The position numbers and the translations under genes are program-made. DNA of 11,623 bases from NCBI GenBank assembly GCA_031273445.1, contig JAISRV010000032.1:1-11623 (forward strand), in the 5' to 3' direction. Of this stretch, positions 1-6,851 are shown one piece after another; position 1 is the stretch's first letter; each line of letters begins with the position of its first letter. This DNA comes from Candidatus Adiutrix sp. (lineage in GTDB: Bacteria > Desulfobacterota > Desulfarculia > Adiutricales > Adiutricaceae). The notes beneath the pieces are model-generated. The model saw only the letters and a list, made by a program, of their open reading frames with translations. It made no database searches and was not told the origin of the DNA.

Positions 1-1691
1 GCATCGTCCTGACTCGCCAGGCGCTGGCCGAAACGACGCCGCAGCCTCTGGGCTGAAAGCTTTATAGGGGTCAACGGATTTTTGACTTCATGGGCGATGC
101 GGCGGGCCACCTCGCGCCAGGCCGCCAGCCGCTGAGCCCGCTCCAGTTCGGTCAGGTCGTCGAAGGTCAAAAGATAGCCGAGCCCCAGGCCGTCTTCGTT
201 GCGTAAAGGCGCCAGGCCGGCGTTGAGGCTGACGGTGGCCTCGTTGAAATTAAGCCGCACCGGCCTCCCCGACACCCGGCGGCTTTGGCGGCCGGAAGAG
301 ACGACCTCGCCGACCAGCGCCTCCAGAGGCGCCGGCAGCGTCAGGGCCTGGCGCCGCCCGGCAAACTCGTCAAGCTCGTAGAGAGCCGCCGCCTCTTCGC
401 CCTCCCCTAAACCGCGCGCCGTCTCTCCTGATAAAATGCGCCGGGCGGCCGGGTTGAGGTTACGGACCTTGCCGTCGGTATCCAGGACAACCACCCCGGT
501 GGAAACGTTTTTCAGCACTGTTTCCACCAAACGGCGTCGGCTGTCTATTTCGGCGTAACTGGCCTTCAGGTCCCGGGTCATCTGGTTGAAGGAGGCGACC
601 AGTTCGGTGAACTCGCCGGAGCGGACCGGCGGCACGAGAACGAAATCAAGATCGCCGGCGGCTACTTTTTTGGTCCCCTCCACCAGGCCCATGACCGGGC
701 GGGCCAGCGACCGGGCCAGATGCGAGCCGATCCAGACGGATATGAAGATCGCCAAAAGAGACATGCCCGTCAAAGCCGTCAGCTGGGTCACCCGGAAGGG
801 CCGCTGGACTATCAGAGCGGTATAATAGCCGACCAGGGCGTGGCGCACTTCTTCAATTTGCGAACGAATCGGGGTCGAGGTCAGGCCGGCGGCGGCCAGA
901 AAGCCCGTTGGCCCGGAAGCGCCGGCGGAAAAAACGGGCCAGACCAGCCTGGTCAGGTCGCCTGATTCCGTTTCCACTATGTACTGCCAGGGCGGAGTGC
1001 GGCCTTGCTGCTTGACGAACCAGTCATGGTAGATCGGCGGCAGCGAATTTTCGCCGGACGTCTCCGCGAAGCGTCCGTCGGGCCGGTAAAATTCAACCGC
1101 GGTCAGATGGTAAAGGCGGCGATTGTATTCAAGAAAAGTCTTTAGAGCCGGCTTGTCTAACTGATTGGCCATATCGCTGGCCGCGAAGTTGTCCAGGATA
1201 TCCGCGCCGTAAAACCCGATTAAGCGATCTTCCAGCGTCAGCGCCCTTTCCGTCAGGTCGATCGCATTGTTCAGCGCCAGTTCAATTTCCGGCTTGACCC
1301 ACTGGTCGTGCCCGCTGACGATCAGGCGATAGGCGTAATAGAAGATCAGTATAGTGGGGATCATGGACAGGCACATGAAGGAAATGACCATCTTGGTCTG
1401 AAGTGAGCCGTAACCCCTCTCTTCAAAAAAAACGCGGTAGAGACCGCGCAGTATCAGGATGATCAAAGCGGACATCAACACCACGGAGGCGTTGATGGAA
1501 ACCAGGGCCACAATGCCCTGGCTCTCGGAAAGGCCGGGACCGAGATCCACGACCTCGTGCTGCACCAGCGTCAGCGCCGCCAGCCCCACGGCCGCCAGAG
1601 CCAGAGCGCCGCGCTCCAGACGGTTCTTGCGGCTGCGCTGAGCCCTGGAGAGGCTTGGATAATCGCCCGAGCCGTTATTTTTAGTATTCAT
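1..1691 (-). CDS. ntrY: NtrY-like membrane sensor histidine kinase, C-terminal part cut by window edge
   Basis: This is the sensor kinase of an NtrY/NtrX-type two-component system: it autophosphorylates on a histidine and passes the phosphate to an NtrC-family regulator, expected just beyond the left edge. I translated it by hand from the ATG at 1691; the frame is open for 563 codons to the edge. Three hydrophobic segments lie at about residues 28-43, 60-84 and 101-122. An extracytoplasmic sensor of about 180 residues follows, then a fourth membrane segment (about 304-322), a HAMP domain (about 325-378), a PAS domain (about 382-505) and the HisKA domain. The H-box reads RRIAHEVKNPLTPIKLSAQR with His534 as phospho-acceptor; the AHEVKNPLTPIKLS form is characteristic of NtrY. 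The ATPase domain is outside the window. A modest GGGAA ribosome site lies about 10 bases upstream. The input signal is unknown. Family assignment is strong; the gene symbol is by homology. Confidence 0.9.
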   Translation of the reverse strand, partial: MNTKNNGSGDYPSLSRAQRSRKNRLERGALALAAVGLAALTLVQHEVVDLGPGLSESQGIVALVSINASVVLMSALIILILRGLYRVFFEERGYGSLQTKMVISFMCLSMIPTILIFYYAYRLIVSGHDQWVKPEIELALNNAIDLTERALTLEDRLIGFYGADILDNFAASDMANQLDKPALKTFLEYNRRLYHLTAVEFYRPDGRFAETSGENSLPPIYHDWFVKQQGRTPPWQYIVETESGDLTRLVWPVFSAGASGPTGFLAAAGLTSTPIRSQIEEVRHALVGYYTALIVQRPFRVTQLTALTGMSLLAIFISVWIGSHLARSLARPVMGLVEGTKKVAAGDLDFVLVPPVRSGEFTELVASFNQMTRDLKASYAEIDSRRRLVETVLKNVSTGVVVLDTDGKVRNLNPAARRILSGETARGLGEGEEAAALYELDEFAGRRQALTLPAPLEALVGEVVSSGRQSRRVSGRPVRLNFNEATVSLNAGLAPLRNEDGLGLGYLLTFDDLTELERAQRLAAWREVARRIAHEVKNPLTPIKLSAQRLRRRFGQRLASQDD

Positions 1692-1715
1692 TTCAGTATT
1701 TTCCCGTTAGCGGCC

Positions 1716-1752
1716 AAAGAGAAGGCGCCCGCCAGGGAGCGCCTTCTCTTTT
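1716..1752 (-). terminator. Strong hairpin between the chemotaxis genes and ntrY
   Basis: Perfect 13-bp inverted repeat: AAAGAGAAGGCGC at 1716-1728 pairs with GCGCCTTCTCTTT at 1739-1751, with a 10-base loop. Read leftward it lies 38 bases beyond the cheD-receiver stop and ends 25 bases before the ntrY start. The only T-rich part (TTCTCTTT) is in the 3' arm itself, so it is not a textbook terminator. It may end the che transcript, act as an mRNA-stabilising hairpin, or attenuate read-through into ntrY. It has A/T ends on both strands and could work in either direction. Confidence 0.6.
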
Positions 1753-1789
1753 GAGCGAAAAACCCGCCCCCCTCCACTGTTTCTTCAAA

Positions 1790-2818
1790 TCAGAGGCCGG
1801 CGACTTCTTCTTTGGTTTTTTTGCGCACCACGGTTTTAGCCGCCGCCCTGATTTTGGGGATAAGCACTTTTTTCACTGTCTCAAGCCCGTTGTAAAGGTT
1901 GAGGGTTTCTTTGTCGATGACGTCCACCGCGCCGATCTGGTCGCTGCGAAATTCGGCCTGGCTGCCGCTTTTGGCGATGGTGGAGCAGATGATGACCGGA
2001 AGGGGATGGTAGACCATAAGCTTTTTCAAAAAACTCACGCCGTCCATTTTAGGCATTATGATGTCCAGAGTAATCACATCCGGCCCCAGTTCCAGCAGCA
2101 TCTCGCGAGCTTCAAAAGCGTCTTTGGCCTGCCCGACCACCTCGATGTCCGGCTCGTCGGCCATGGCTTTATTCAAAAGGCTCCGGACAATGGACGAATC
2201 GTCCACTATCAGCACTTTGATGCGATGGCCCGCCGGGGCGGGCTGAGCCGCCGGGGCGGCGGCGAAGGGGCCGGGTTTGGCGGCCATGGGCCGGGCCGCC
2301 GCCGGGGCGGCCAAACGGCCCTTCTCTTCCCTGGCGATCAGTGAACCGGCCATGTTGCTGGAACCCATGGGGATGATCGTCATCTTGTTGTCCCAATTCT
2401 GGTAATGCAGTTTCAGCCCTTTAGTGCCGCCGACTTCTTCGCGAATAACGTTTATGCCGCATTTTTTCAGCATTTCCCGGGCCAGAGCGATGTTGCGTTC
2501 GCCGACCTGCGCGCCTGAGCCGATATTGCCGACCACGTTGGCGCCGCCGAAAATCATGCCTTGCACTCCGGCCAGCGAACCGCAGGCTCTTTCCATGAAT
2601 TGCAACAGGACGTTTATGGCGTAGTCGCCGTATTTGCCGCTACGCTCGCCGGTCGGCCCTTTGGTCAACATATAATGGTTCATGCCGCCGAAATGACGAC
2701 TGGGGTGATAGAGGCAAACCGAGACGCAGGAGCCCAAAAGGGTGGAAATGACATGAGGCTGCTTGCTGACCATATATTCGCCAGGCAACAAAAATACGCG
2801 ATTGACTTCTTCCGTCAT
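1790..2818 (-). CDS. cheD: CheD glutamine deamidase fused to a CheB-type receiver domain
   Basis: 342 residues if started at the ATG at 2818, which has AAAGGA about 8 bases upstream; a TTG seven codons earlier (2839) lacks this. Residues about 1-155 are CheD, which deamidates chemoreceptor glutamines to glutamate. Cys31 in LLGSC and His48 in GGMNHYML are spaced 17 residues apart like the catalytic Cys27 and His44 of Thermotoga CheD; Thr26 is near the third catalytic position, and the FGGANV and GERN motifs are present. An Ala/Pro-rich linker (about 156-198) leads to a complete receiver domain (about 200-335): acid pair Asp206-Asp207, phospho-acceptor Asp252 in TLDIIMPKMDG, Ser279 and Lys303. 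The receiver resembles the N-terminus of CheB, but the methylesterase domain is absent and the protein stops soon after the domain. It follows cheA by 119 bases and is probably co-transcribed. I infer that CheA phosphorylates it and so controls deamidation. Confidence 0.9.
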   Translation of the reverse strand: MTEEVNRVFLLPGEYMVSKQPHVISTLLGSCVSVCLYHPSRHFGGMNHYMLTKGPTGERSGKYGDYAINVLLQFMERACGSLAGVQGMIFGGANVVGNIGSGAQVGERNIALAREMLKKCGINVIREEVGGTKGLKLHYQNWDNKMTIIPMGSSNMAGSLIAREEKGRLAAPAAARPMAAKPGPFAAAPAAQPAPAGHRIKVLIVDDSSIVRSLLNKAMADEPDIEVVGQAKDAFEAREMLLELGPDVITLDIIMPKMDGVSFLKKLMVYHPLPVIICSTIAKSGSQAEFRSDQIGAVDVIDKETLNLYNGLETVKKVLIPKIRAAAKTVVRKKTKEEVAGL

Positions 2819-2828
2819 AATGCTGATC

Positions 2829-2841
2829 CTTTGCGCCAAAG
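2829..2841 (-). promoter_or_regulatory. Small hairpin overlapping the cheD ribosome site
   Basis: On the minus strand CTTTG-GCG-CAAAG forms a 5-bp stem with a 3-base loop. Its 3' arm covers most of the AAAGGA ribosome-binding sequence of the CheD-receiver gene. It could dampen translation, but it is short and may be chance. Confidence 0.2.
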
Positions 2842-2888
2842 AGTCGGCGCGGCAAAACGTTAAACCTTGAAGCCCTGAACGCGCCGCG

Positions 2889-2906
2889 GCCGGGCTAAAG
2901 CCCGGT
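2889..2906 (-). other. GC-rich hairpin in the cheA-cheD spacer
   Basis: CCGGGC at 2890-2895 pairs perfectly with GCCCGG at 2900-2905 around a 4-base loop, extendable by one G-T pair. There is no T run on either side, so I do not call a terminator. It lies 32 bases beyond the cheA stop and may protect or separate the two coding segments of the transcript. Confidence 0.4.
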
Positions 2907-2937
2907 TGAGGCCAGAGGGCCCCTGGGCGGCGCCCGC

Positions 2938-5115
2938 TCAGGCTCCGCCCAAGCCGAAAGCCAGATTGACCACGCCGCCGGCGTCCAGCACCAGACCGAG
3001 GCCGCCGTCGCCCAAAAGAGCGCTGCCGGACAGAAAGCTCAAGCGCTTGAACTGGGCCCCCAACTCCTTGACCACCACTTGCTGCTGGCCCATAACCGCG
3101 TCAACCAGAAGAGCATAGCGGCCGGCCGACGTCTCCACCATAACCACCAGGCCGTCGATGGGGTCGTGGAACTGGGGTTCGAGATTGAAAATTTCATACA
3201 ATTTGATCAGCGGCGTTATCTGGCCCCGCCGGTTCAAAACCAGTCCCCGGCCCTCGACGGTGGAGAGTTCTTCCGGCATGGGGCGCAGAGATTCGAGAAT
3301 CTCATCGAGAGAAATGATGAAGTTGGCCTGCCCCACTCGCACATGCAGGGCCTTAATGACCTGCAACGTCACCGACAGCGGTATCTTCAAAGTGATGGAA
3401 GTGCCGGCGCCGACGGCGGAGTCGATGGCAATGGAGCCGTTGAGCGCGTTTATGTTGGTGCGCACCACGTCCATGCCCACCCCGCGCCCGCTGACGTCGG
3501 TAATGGTTTTGGCGGTGGAGAAGCCGGCCCCGAAAATAAGGCCGATGGCCTCTTTGTCGGTGAGCGCCGCGGCCTGAGTTTCGCTCATCAGGCCTTTTTC
3601 CACCGCCACGGAGCGCATTTTGTCCGGGTCGATGCCCTTGCCGTCATCCTCCACCGCCAGATAAAAATATTCCTTATCCGCCGAAGCGGAAACACGCAAA
3701 AGGCCCTCGCCGTCCTTCCCGGCCCTTTTCCGGTCTTCGGCCGGCTCCAGGCCGTGGTCAAGGGAATTGCGCACCACATGCACCAAAGGCGCTTCCAGGC
3801 TTTCGGCGATGCTCTTGTCGAGCTGCACCTCCTGGCCCTCCAATTGCACTTTGACTTTTTTGCCCAACTGGTGAGACAGTTCGCGGGCCATCATATTGAC
3901 TTTTTGCAAAAGGCCCTTGATCGGCACCCGGCGTATCTCCATCAGACTTTCCTGGAGTTCGTCGGACAGTTCACGAAAGGCCTGATTGGCGTTTTTAAAG
4001 GCCCGGACAGTATTGGGATTGACCTTGTCCTGCTCAATCATCTTTTGCAGATAATTGAAGGTCTCGGCCGTGACGATCAGTTCCCCCACATAACTCATAA
4101 AACCATCGACCTTCTCTTCGGAGATGCGCATGGTTTTGCTTTCACGCTGTTTGTCGTCGGCCGGGACGCTCTTTTGCTCTTCAGGTCTGCCCTCTGCGGC
4201 GACCTCCCCGGTCTCCCGGTCGGCCGGCGGCGCCGTCCCGCTTCCGGGGAGCTGGGGGCGAACCAGATCCAGCGCGGCCAGAAAGGCCTGATATTTGCCG
4301 CGCAGAATTCCCAGTAGAACAGGGTCGAAATCCAGGCCGCTGTCGAAGATGGCGACGAAGTCTTCCTGGGCTTCGTCCAGAAGCGGCTTGATCTCGTTCC
4401 AGGAGTTGGCGGCGACCAGGGCCTGAAGGGCGTCTAGATCGGCGGCGTAAGCCCTGGGGTCGAACGCGTCGGACTTGATGTCGGCCAGAGCGCGCAGAGC
4501 CGTTTCAGTGAGATCCACGCCTTGATATGAAACCCCGACCGGGTCGGGCTCTTCGGCGGCGGCCTGGGCCTCGGGCCGGGCCAGCTCTATCGGCAGAGCG
4601 CTGACCATCTCCATGATCTCTTCAAGCAGTTGGCTGGGGTCTTGCGGCTGCTCCATGGCTTCGACCATGAGGCCTTTAATTTTACGGCAGACCCCTTCGT
4701 AGTCGGCGCCTGCGCCGCCGCCCATCCAGGCGACCAGATCCTCCTGGAAAGCGGCTTCGTCCGTGGTCAGGGTCGGGCTCATATTGCCGGCGGCCAGGCG
4801 TTCAAACATGTCTTTGAGATGATTGCCGGCCAGGAAAAGATACTCTATGGCTTTGCTGTCGGCCGGACGCGTCTTATGCCTGATCTCGTCCAGAAGGTTT
4901 TCGAGCTTGTGGGCAAAATCCTTGATGTGACTGAGCCCGAAAAAGGCGCTGGAGCCTTTGAGCGTATGGGCGGCGCGAAAAACCGGATTTATGGTTTCAA
5001 TATCCGTGGGGTCGGCTTCAAAGGCGCTCAGGCTTATTGTGTACTCTTCCAGAAGTTCGGTCGCTTCGGTGATGAAATCTTGAAGCAAACCGGGATCCAG
5101 TTCCATTTCCGACAT
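2938..5115 (-). CDS. cheA: Chemotaxis histidine kinase CheA
   Basis: 725 residues; the cytoplasmic kinase that couples receptor arrays to response regulators. Domains in order: Hpt/P1 (about 8-115) with phospho-acceptor His50 in AAHTLKGSS; a helical, charged stretch (about 135-310) with no recognisable P2 regulator-docking domain; the P3 dimerisation helices (about 327-390, starting at KTMRISEEKVDGF); the P4 ATPase (about 430-565) with N-box HVVRNSLDHG (Asn450), G1 box EDDGKGID and G2 box GRGVGMDVV; and the CheW-like P5 domain (about 570-720). The start is supported by AAGGATG about 6 bases before the ATG. It lies upstream of the CheD-receiver gene in the same orientation, with a sigma70-like promoter 85 bases before its start. 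No cheW, cheY, cheR or receptor gene is in the window, so those partners must lie elsewhere. All catalytic boxes are intact. Confidence 0.97.
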   Translation of the reverse strand: MSEMELDPGLLQDFITEATELLEEYTISLSAFEADPTDIETINPVFRAAHTLKGSSAFFGLSHIKDFAHKLENLLDEIRHKTRPADSKAIEYLFLAGNHLKDMFERLAAGNMSPTLTTDEAAFQEDLVAWMGGGAGADYEGVCRKIKGLMVEAMEQPQDPSQLLEEIMEMVSALPIELARPEAQAAAEEPDPVGVSYQGVDLTETALRALADIKSDAFDPRAYAADLDALQALVAANSWNEIKPLLDEAQEDFVAIFDSGLDFDPVLLGILRGKYQAFLAALDLVRPQLPGSGTAPPADRETGEVAAEGRPEEQKSVPADDKQRESKTMRISEEKVDGFMSYVGELIVTAETFNYLQKMIEQDKVNPNTVRAFKNANQAFRELSDELQESLMEIRRVPIKGLLQKVNMMARELSHQLGKKVKVQLEGQEVQLDKSIAESLEAPLVHVVRNSLDHGLEPAEDRKRAGKDGEGLLRVSASADKEYFYLAVEDDGKGIDPDKMRSVAVEKGLMSETQAAALTDKEAIGLIFGAGFSTAKTITDVSGRGVGMDVVRTNINALNGSIAIDSAVGAGTSITLKIPLSVTLQVIKALHVRVGQANFIISLDEILESLRPMPEELSTVEGRGLVLNRRGQITPLIKLYEIFNLEPQFHDPIDGLVVMVETSAGRYALLVDAVMGQQQVVVKELGAQFKRLSFLSGSALLGDGGLGLVLDAGGVVNLAFGLGGA

Positions 5116-5200
5116 GTTTCATCCTTATTTTGGAGAACGCGTTCCAGCCTGTTTATTGTATATGCGCCAATGTCCTGACAGGATCCTAATCAATGTTTCC

Positions 5201-5229
5201 ATTTTAAATCATGACTAAAAAAACAGCAA
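5201..5229 (-). promoter_or_regulatory. Candidate sigma70-type promoter for cheA
   Basis: On the minus strand TTGCTG (5229-5224) and TAAAAT (5206-5201) are separated by exactly 17 bases in an AT-rich stretch. The -10 matches consensus at five of six positions, the -35 at three. The predicted start point is near 5194, giving an 80-base leader before cheA. That leader contains TCCTGACAGGA (5173-5183), an 11-base palindrome that could be an operator. No sigma28 flagellar promoter pattern was evident. Confidence 0.45.
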
Positions 5230-5233
5230 GGAA

Positions 5234-5252
5234 AACATTATTTTAAAATGTT
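5234..5252 (-). terminator. Weak AT-rich hairpin after the OB-fold gene
   Basis: AACATT (5234-5239) pairs with AATGTT (5247-5252) around a 7-base loop; its edge overlaps the stop codon of the OB-fold gene. Read leftward it is followed by TTTTCC and, 11 bases on, by a run of seven T (5217-5223). The stem is short and AT-only, so termination here is possible but weak. The T run also forms part of the cheA promoter spacer. Confidence 0.3.
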
Positions 5253-5776
5253 CACCCGGCCGGGCGAGGGCGGCCGGGCGGGGAGGGCGGCAACTTGAAA
5301 TAGGGGCCCTCAAAATTCGGCGCCGGGCCGCCGCAGCCGCGCGGATAGACGCAGGCGTCGATGAGGCTCAACTGCGGGGGCACGCCCTGGCAGAAGCCCA
5401 TAACGGAAATGGAGGCGCCTGTCCTTAAACGGTTCATCTCCTCGGCCTCCCATTCCCAAAAATAAATCGCCAGCGGCCTGTTGCGGCCGGCGTCCATGGT
5501 TATGTAGGCGTATATTTTGTCCTGGCGATAGTTATAGGTGCGTTCGGGCGGACGAATGGTTTTGATGCGCCCGGAGACGATCAGAAGTTTGCCGGTATAC
5601 ATGGCGTCAGCCTGGTGAAAGTCGTTTTTATAAGCTTCCGCCAGCCGGGCCGGCGAAACCTCCACCGGCTCCATATAGTCGCGCTGGGCCAGCAGCGAAA
5701 CGCGGGGCCCAAAAAGAAAGACCATCGCCAGGAACGCGGCCCCGGCGATGGCCGGCCTGTGACGGCGGGCCGCCAA
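5252..5776 (-). CDS. Small exported OB-fold (tRNA_anti-like) protein
   Basis: 174 residues from a TTG start at 5776. That start has GAGGG about 7 bases upstream and lies 2 bases after the stop of the transglycosylase gene, so translation is probably coupled. The N-terminus has basic residues (ARRHR) and a hydrophobic stretch (about 8-30) that fits a signal peptide or anchor. The body, from VSPARLAEAYKNDF through GKLLIVSGRIKTI to SISVMGFCQG, follows the tRNA_anti-like pattern: a short helix with AYxxD, then an OB-fold with a 'GKxxxVxGxI' strand. Such proteins are found in the envelope of many bacteria and have no agreed function; despite the name, tRNA binding is not expected outside the cytoplasm. 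The tail is rich in Pro and Gly and carries two Cys near the end of the fold. The first in-frame ATG (Met18) would destroy the signal peptide. Confidence 0.7.
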   Translation of the reverse strand: MAARRHRPAIAGAAFLAMVFLFGPRVSLLAQRDYMEPVEVSPARLAEAYKNDFHQADAMYTGKLLIVSGRIKTIRPPERTYNYRQDKIYAYITMDAGRNRPLAIYFWEWEAEEMNRLRTGASISVMGFCQGVPPQLSLIDACVYPRGCGGPAPNFEGPYFKLPPSPPGRPRPAG

Positions 5777-5778
5777 GG

Positions 5779-6477
5779 TCAGCCCTCAAGGTGAAAGTTG
5801 TAATACAGCATGACCTTATCCACGAAAGCCCGGGTCTCCTTGAATGGCGGCAACTGCCCGCCGAAGCGCTTCATGACCTCGGGGCCGCAGTTATAGGCGG
5901 CGATGGCCAGCCGCTCGTCGTCGTTGAACTGCGTCAAAAGCTGCCTTAGATATTTGACGCCGGCGGTAATGTTATCCTGCGGGTCGGTCAGATCGGTGAT
6001 GCCCATTGAACGGGCCGTGTTGGGCATAAGCTGCATAAGCCCCACCGCCCCGTTCTGGGAGACGGCGTTGGGATTAAAATTGGATTCGGCCTGAATGACC
6101 GCCTTGACCAGAACCGGAGAAACCTGGTGCAGGCGGGCCGTGTTCTCGATCATTTCCTCATAGCGCGCCAGGGCGGCATTGAATATCGGAGCGGGATCGG
6201 TGTTGTCGCTCAACTCCTTGAGGAAGGCCGGCTCGGGATTGAGCGACAAGAGGCCTTCGTTCAGCGGATCCTCGGTCAGGAGGCGGGCCTCGGGCGCGTT
6301 AAGCCCTAAGCCGACGGCCGGCGGCTCGGGCGTCATATGCGGCAGGGTGATGAAATCCTCAAGTTCACGCTGGTGCTCCAGCATGGCCAAATACAGGGCC
6401 GGCAAAAAGGCCGCCAAGGCGCACAGGAGCCATACGGCTAGTTCTTGAACCATCGAGTGTCTTTTTTTTACAATCAT
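5779..6477 (-). CDS. Membrane-anchored lytic transglycosylase (SLT, GH23 type)
   Basis: 232 residues from the ATG at 6477. The N-terminus has a basic MIVKKRH segment and one hydrophobic helix (about 10-32), so the enzyme is anchored facing the periplasm. A linker of about 70 residues leads to a C-terminal SLT domain (about 110-230) that cleaves peptidoglycan glycan strands to 1,6-anhydromuramyl products. Visible motifs are the catalytic Glu131 in IQAESNFN, GAVGLMQLMP (about 141-150), the NITAGVKYL helix and IAAYNCGP. A longer TTG start (6525) was rejected because it lies inside a strong terminator hairpin; a shorter ATG (6453) is possible. No clear ribosome site precedes either ATG, which is odd. 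The OB-fold gene follows immediately. A leftward promoter and an intervening terminator lie upstream, so expression may be attenuated. Confidence 0.9.
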   Translation of the reverse strand: MIVKKRHSMVQELAVWLLCALAAFLPALYLAMLEHQRELEDFITLPHMTPEPPAVGLGLNAPEARLLTEDPLNEGLLSLNPEPAFLKELSDNTDPAPIFNAALARYEEMIENTARLHQVSPVLVKAVIQAESNFNPNAVSQNGAVGLMQLMPNTARSMGITDLTDPQDNITAGVKYLRQLLTQFNDDERLAIAAYNCGPEVMKRFGGQLPPFKETRAFVDKVMLYYNFHLEG

Positions 6478-6504
6478 ACTAAAATTAGGCGTCAGCCTTC
6501 TCCA

Positions 6505-6533
6505 TTTCAAAAAACGCCGGGGCAAACCCCGGC
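6505..6533 (-). terminator. Strong intrinsic terminator upstream of the transglycosylase gene
   Basis: On the minus strand GCCGGGG (6533-6527) pairs perfectly with CCCCGGC (6522-6516) around a TTTG loop, followed by G and then TTTTTT (6514-6509). It is a textbook rho-independent terminator pointing left. It ends 28 bases before the transglycosylase ATG, with no protein gene upstream for it to serve. It must therefore end a non-coding RNA or act as an attenuator in the gene's leader. Confidence 0.8.
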
Positions 6534-6615
6534 TGCAAGTCCGCGCGCGTCATTGCAGCAATACAACAGATGAAAAATTAGTCGCGCCGTATCGGCCCCG
6601 CACAGTGCGGCCAAA
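6511..6615 (-). ncRNA. Candidate short RNA or attenuated leader, about 105 nt
   Basis: Bounded by a leftward promoter (6623-6657) and a strong leftward terminator (6505-6533), with no open frame of interest between. The predicted RNA begins with hairpins around CCGCA-CAG-TGCGG (plus strand 6598-6610). It then has a single-stranded A/T-rich stretch and a perfect 7-bp stem, GCTGCAA (6559-6553) with TTGCAGC (6538-6532). Two bases of that stem are shared with the terminator stem, so the two cannot both form fully. It resembles neither 4.5S RNA, 6S RNA nor a riboswitch that I recognise. It could be a free small RNA or a regulated leader for the transglycosylase/OB-fold pair. The exact ends are inferred. 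Confidence 0.4.
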
Positions 6616-6622
6616 CGGCCTT

Positions 6623-6657
6623 TTTATAGACATAACAGTCGTTCTTGCAAATGTCAA
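6623..6657 (-). promoter_or_regulatory. Candidate leftward promoter for the short RNA / transglycosylase leader
   Basis: Two overlapping sigma70-like arrangements lie on the minus strand. TTGCAA (6650-6645) is 16 bases from TATAAA (6628-6623). A perfect TTGACA (6657-6652) is 17 bases from TATGTC (6634-6629). Either gives a start near 6612-6622. It is the best leftward promoter in the 800-base intergenic region. Confidence 0.5.
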
Positions 6658-6771
6658 GCCGAATCTACCGCATTATATTGAATAAAAAAATATATAACCC
6701 CTCTATCTTGGGCCTAAGCGGGTTTATCTTAAATCGCCGGATTACGGCATCTTCATAATAATCACAGTTAC

Positions 6772-6830
6772 TTGCCGGCAAAAAAACCGCCGCGCCCCAG
6801 GCGGGCGGGCCGCTATTATTTTTTCGGCAA
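6772..6830. terminator. Nested inverted repeat with A and T runs, possibly a two-way terminator
   Basis: TTGCCG (6772-6777) pairs with CGGCAA (6825-6830), AAAAAA (6780-6786) with TTTTTT (6819-6824), and CCGCC (6787-6791) with GGCGG (6800-6804). Read leftward, the CCGCC/GGCGG stem is followed directly by TTTTTTT; read rightward, a T run follows after a GC-rich gap. It sits between the two divergent promoters (6623-6657 and 6852-6886), where no transcript is obviously expected. It may insulate them or end an antisense RNA from the right. Confidence 0.4.
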
Positions 6831-6851
6831 AAGTCCATCAACTCAAAAGTC

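Noticed and set aside
1751..2344. 197-codon plus-strand frame over the receiver part of the CheD fusion
   Set aside because: Antisense shadow of a well-supported gene, with no family resemblance.
3079..4317. 412-codon open frame on the plus strand across cheA
   Set aside because: It is antisense to a gene with every CheA motif intact. His/Gln/Phe-rich content is typical of the reverse frame of GC-rich coding DNA, and no protein family is recognisable.
5779..6525. Longer transglycosylase starting at a TTG at 6525
   Set aside because: That codon lies in the loop of a strong terminator hairpin and has no ribosome site; the ATG at 6477 gives a proper basic plus hydrophobic signal anchor.
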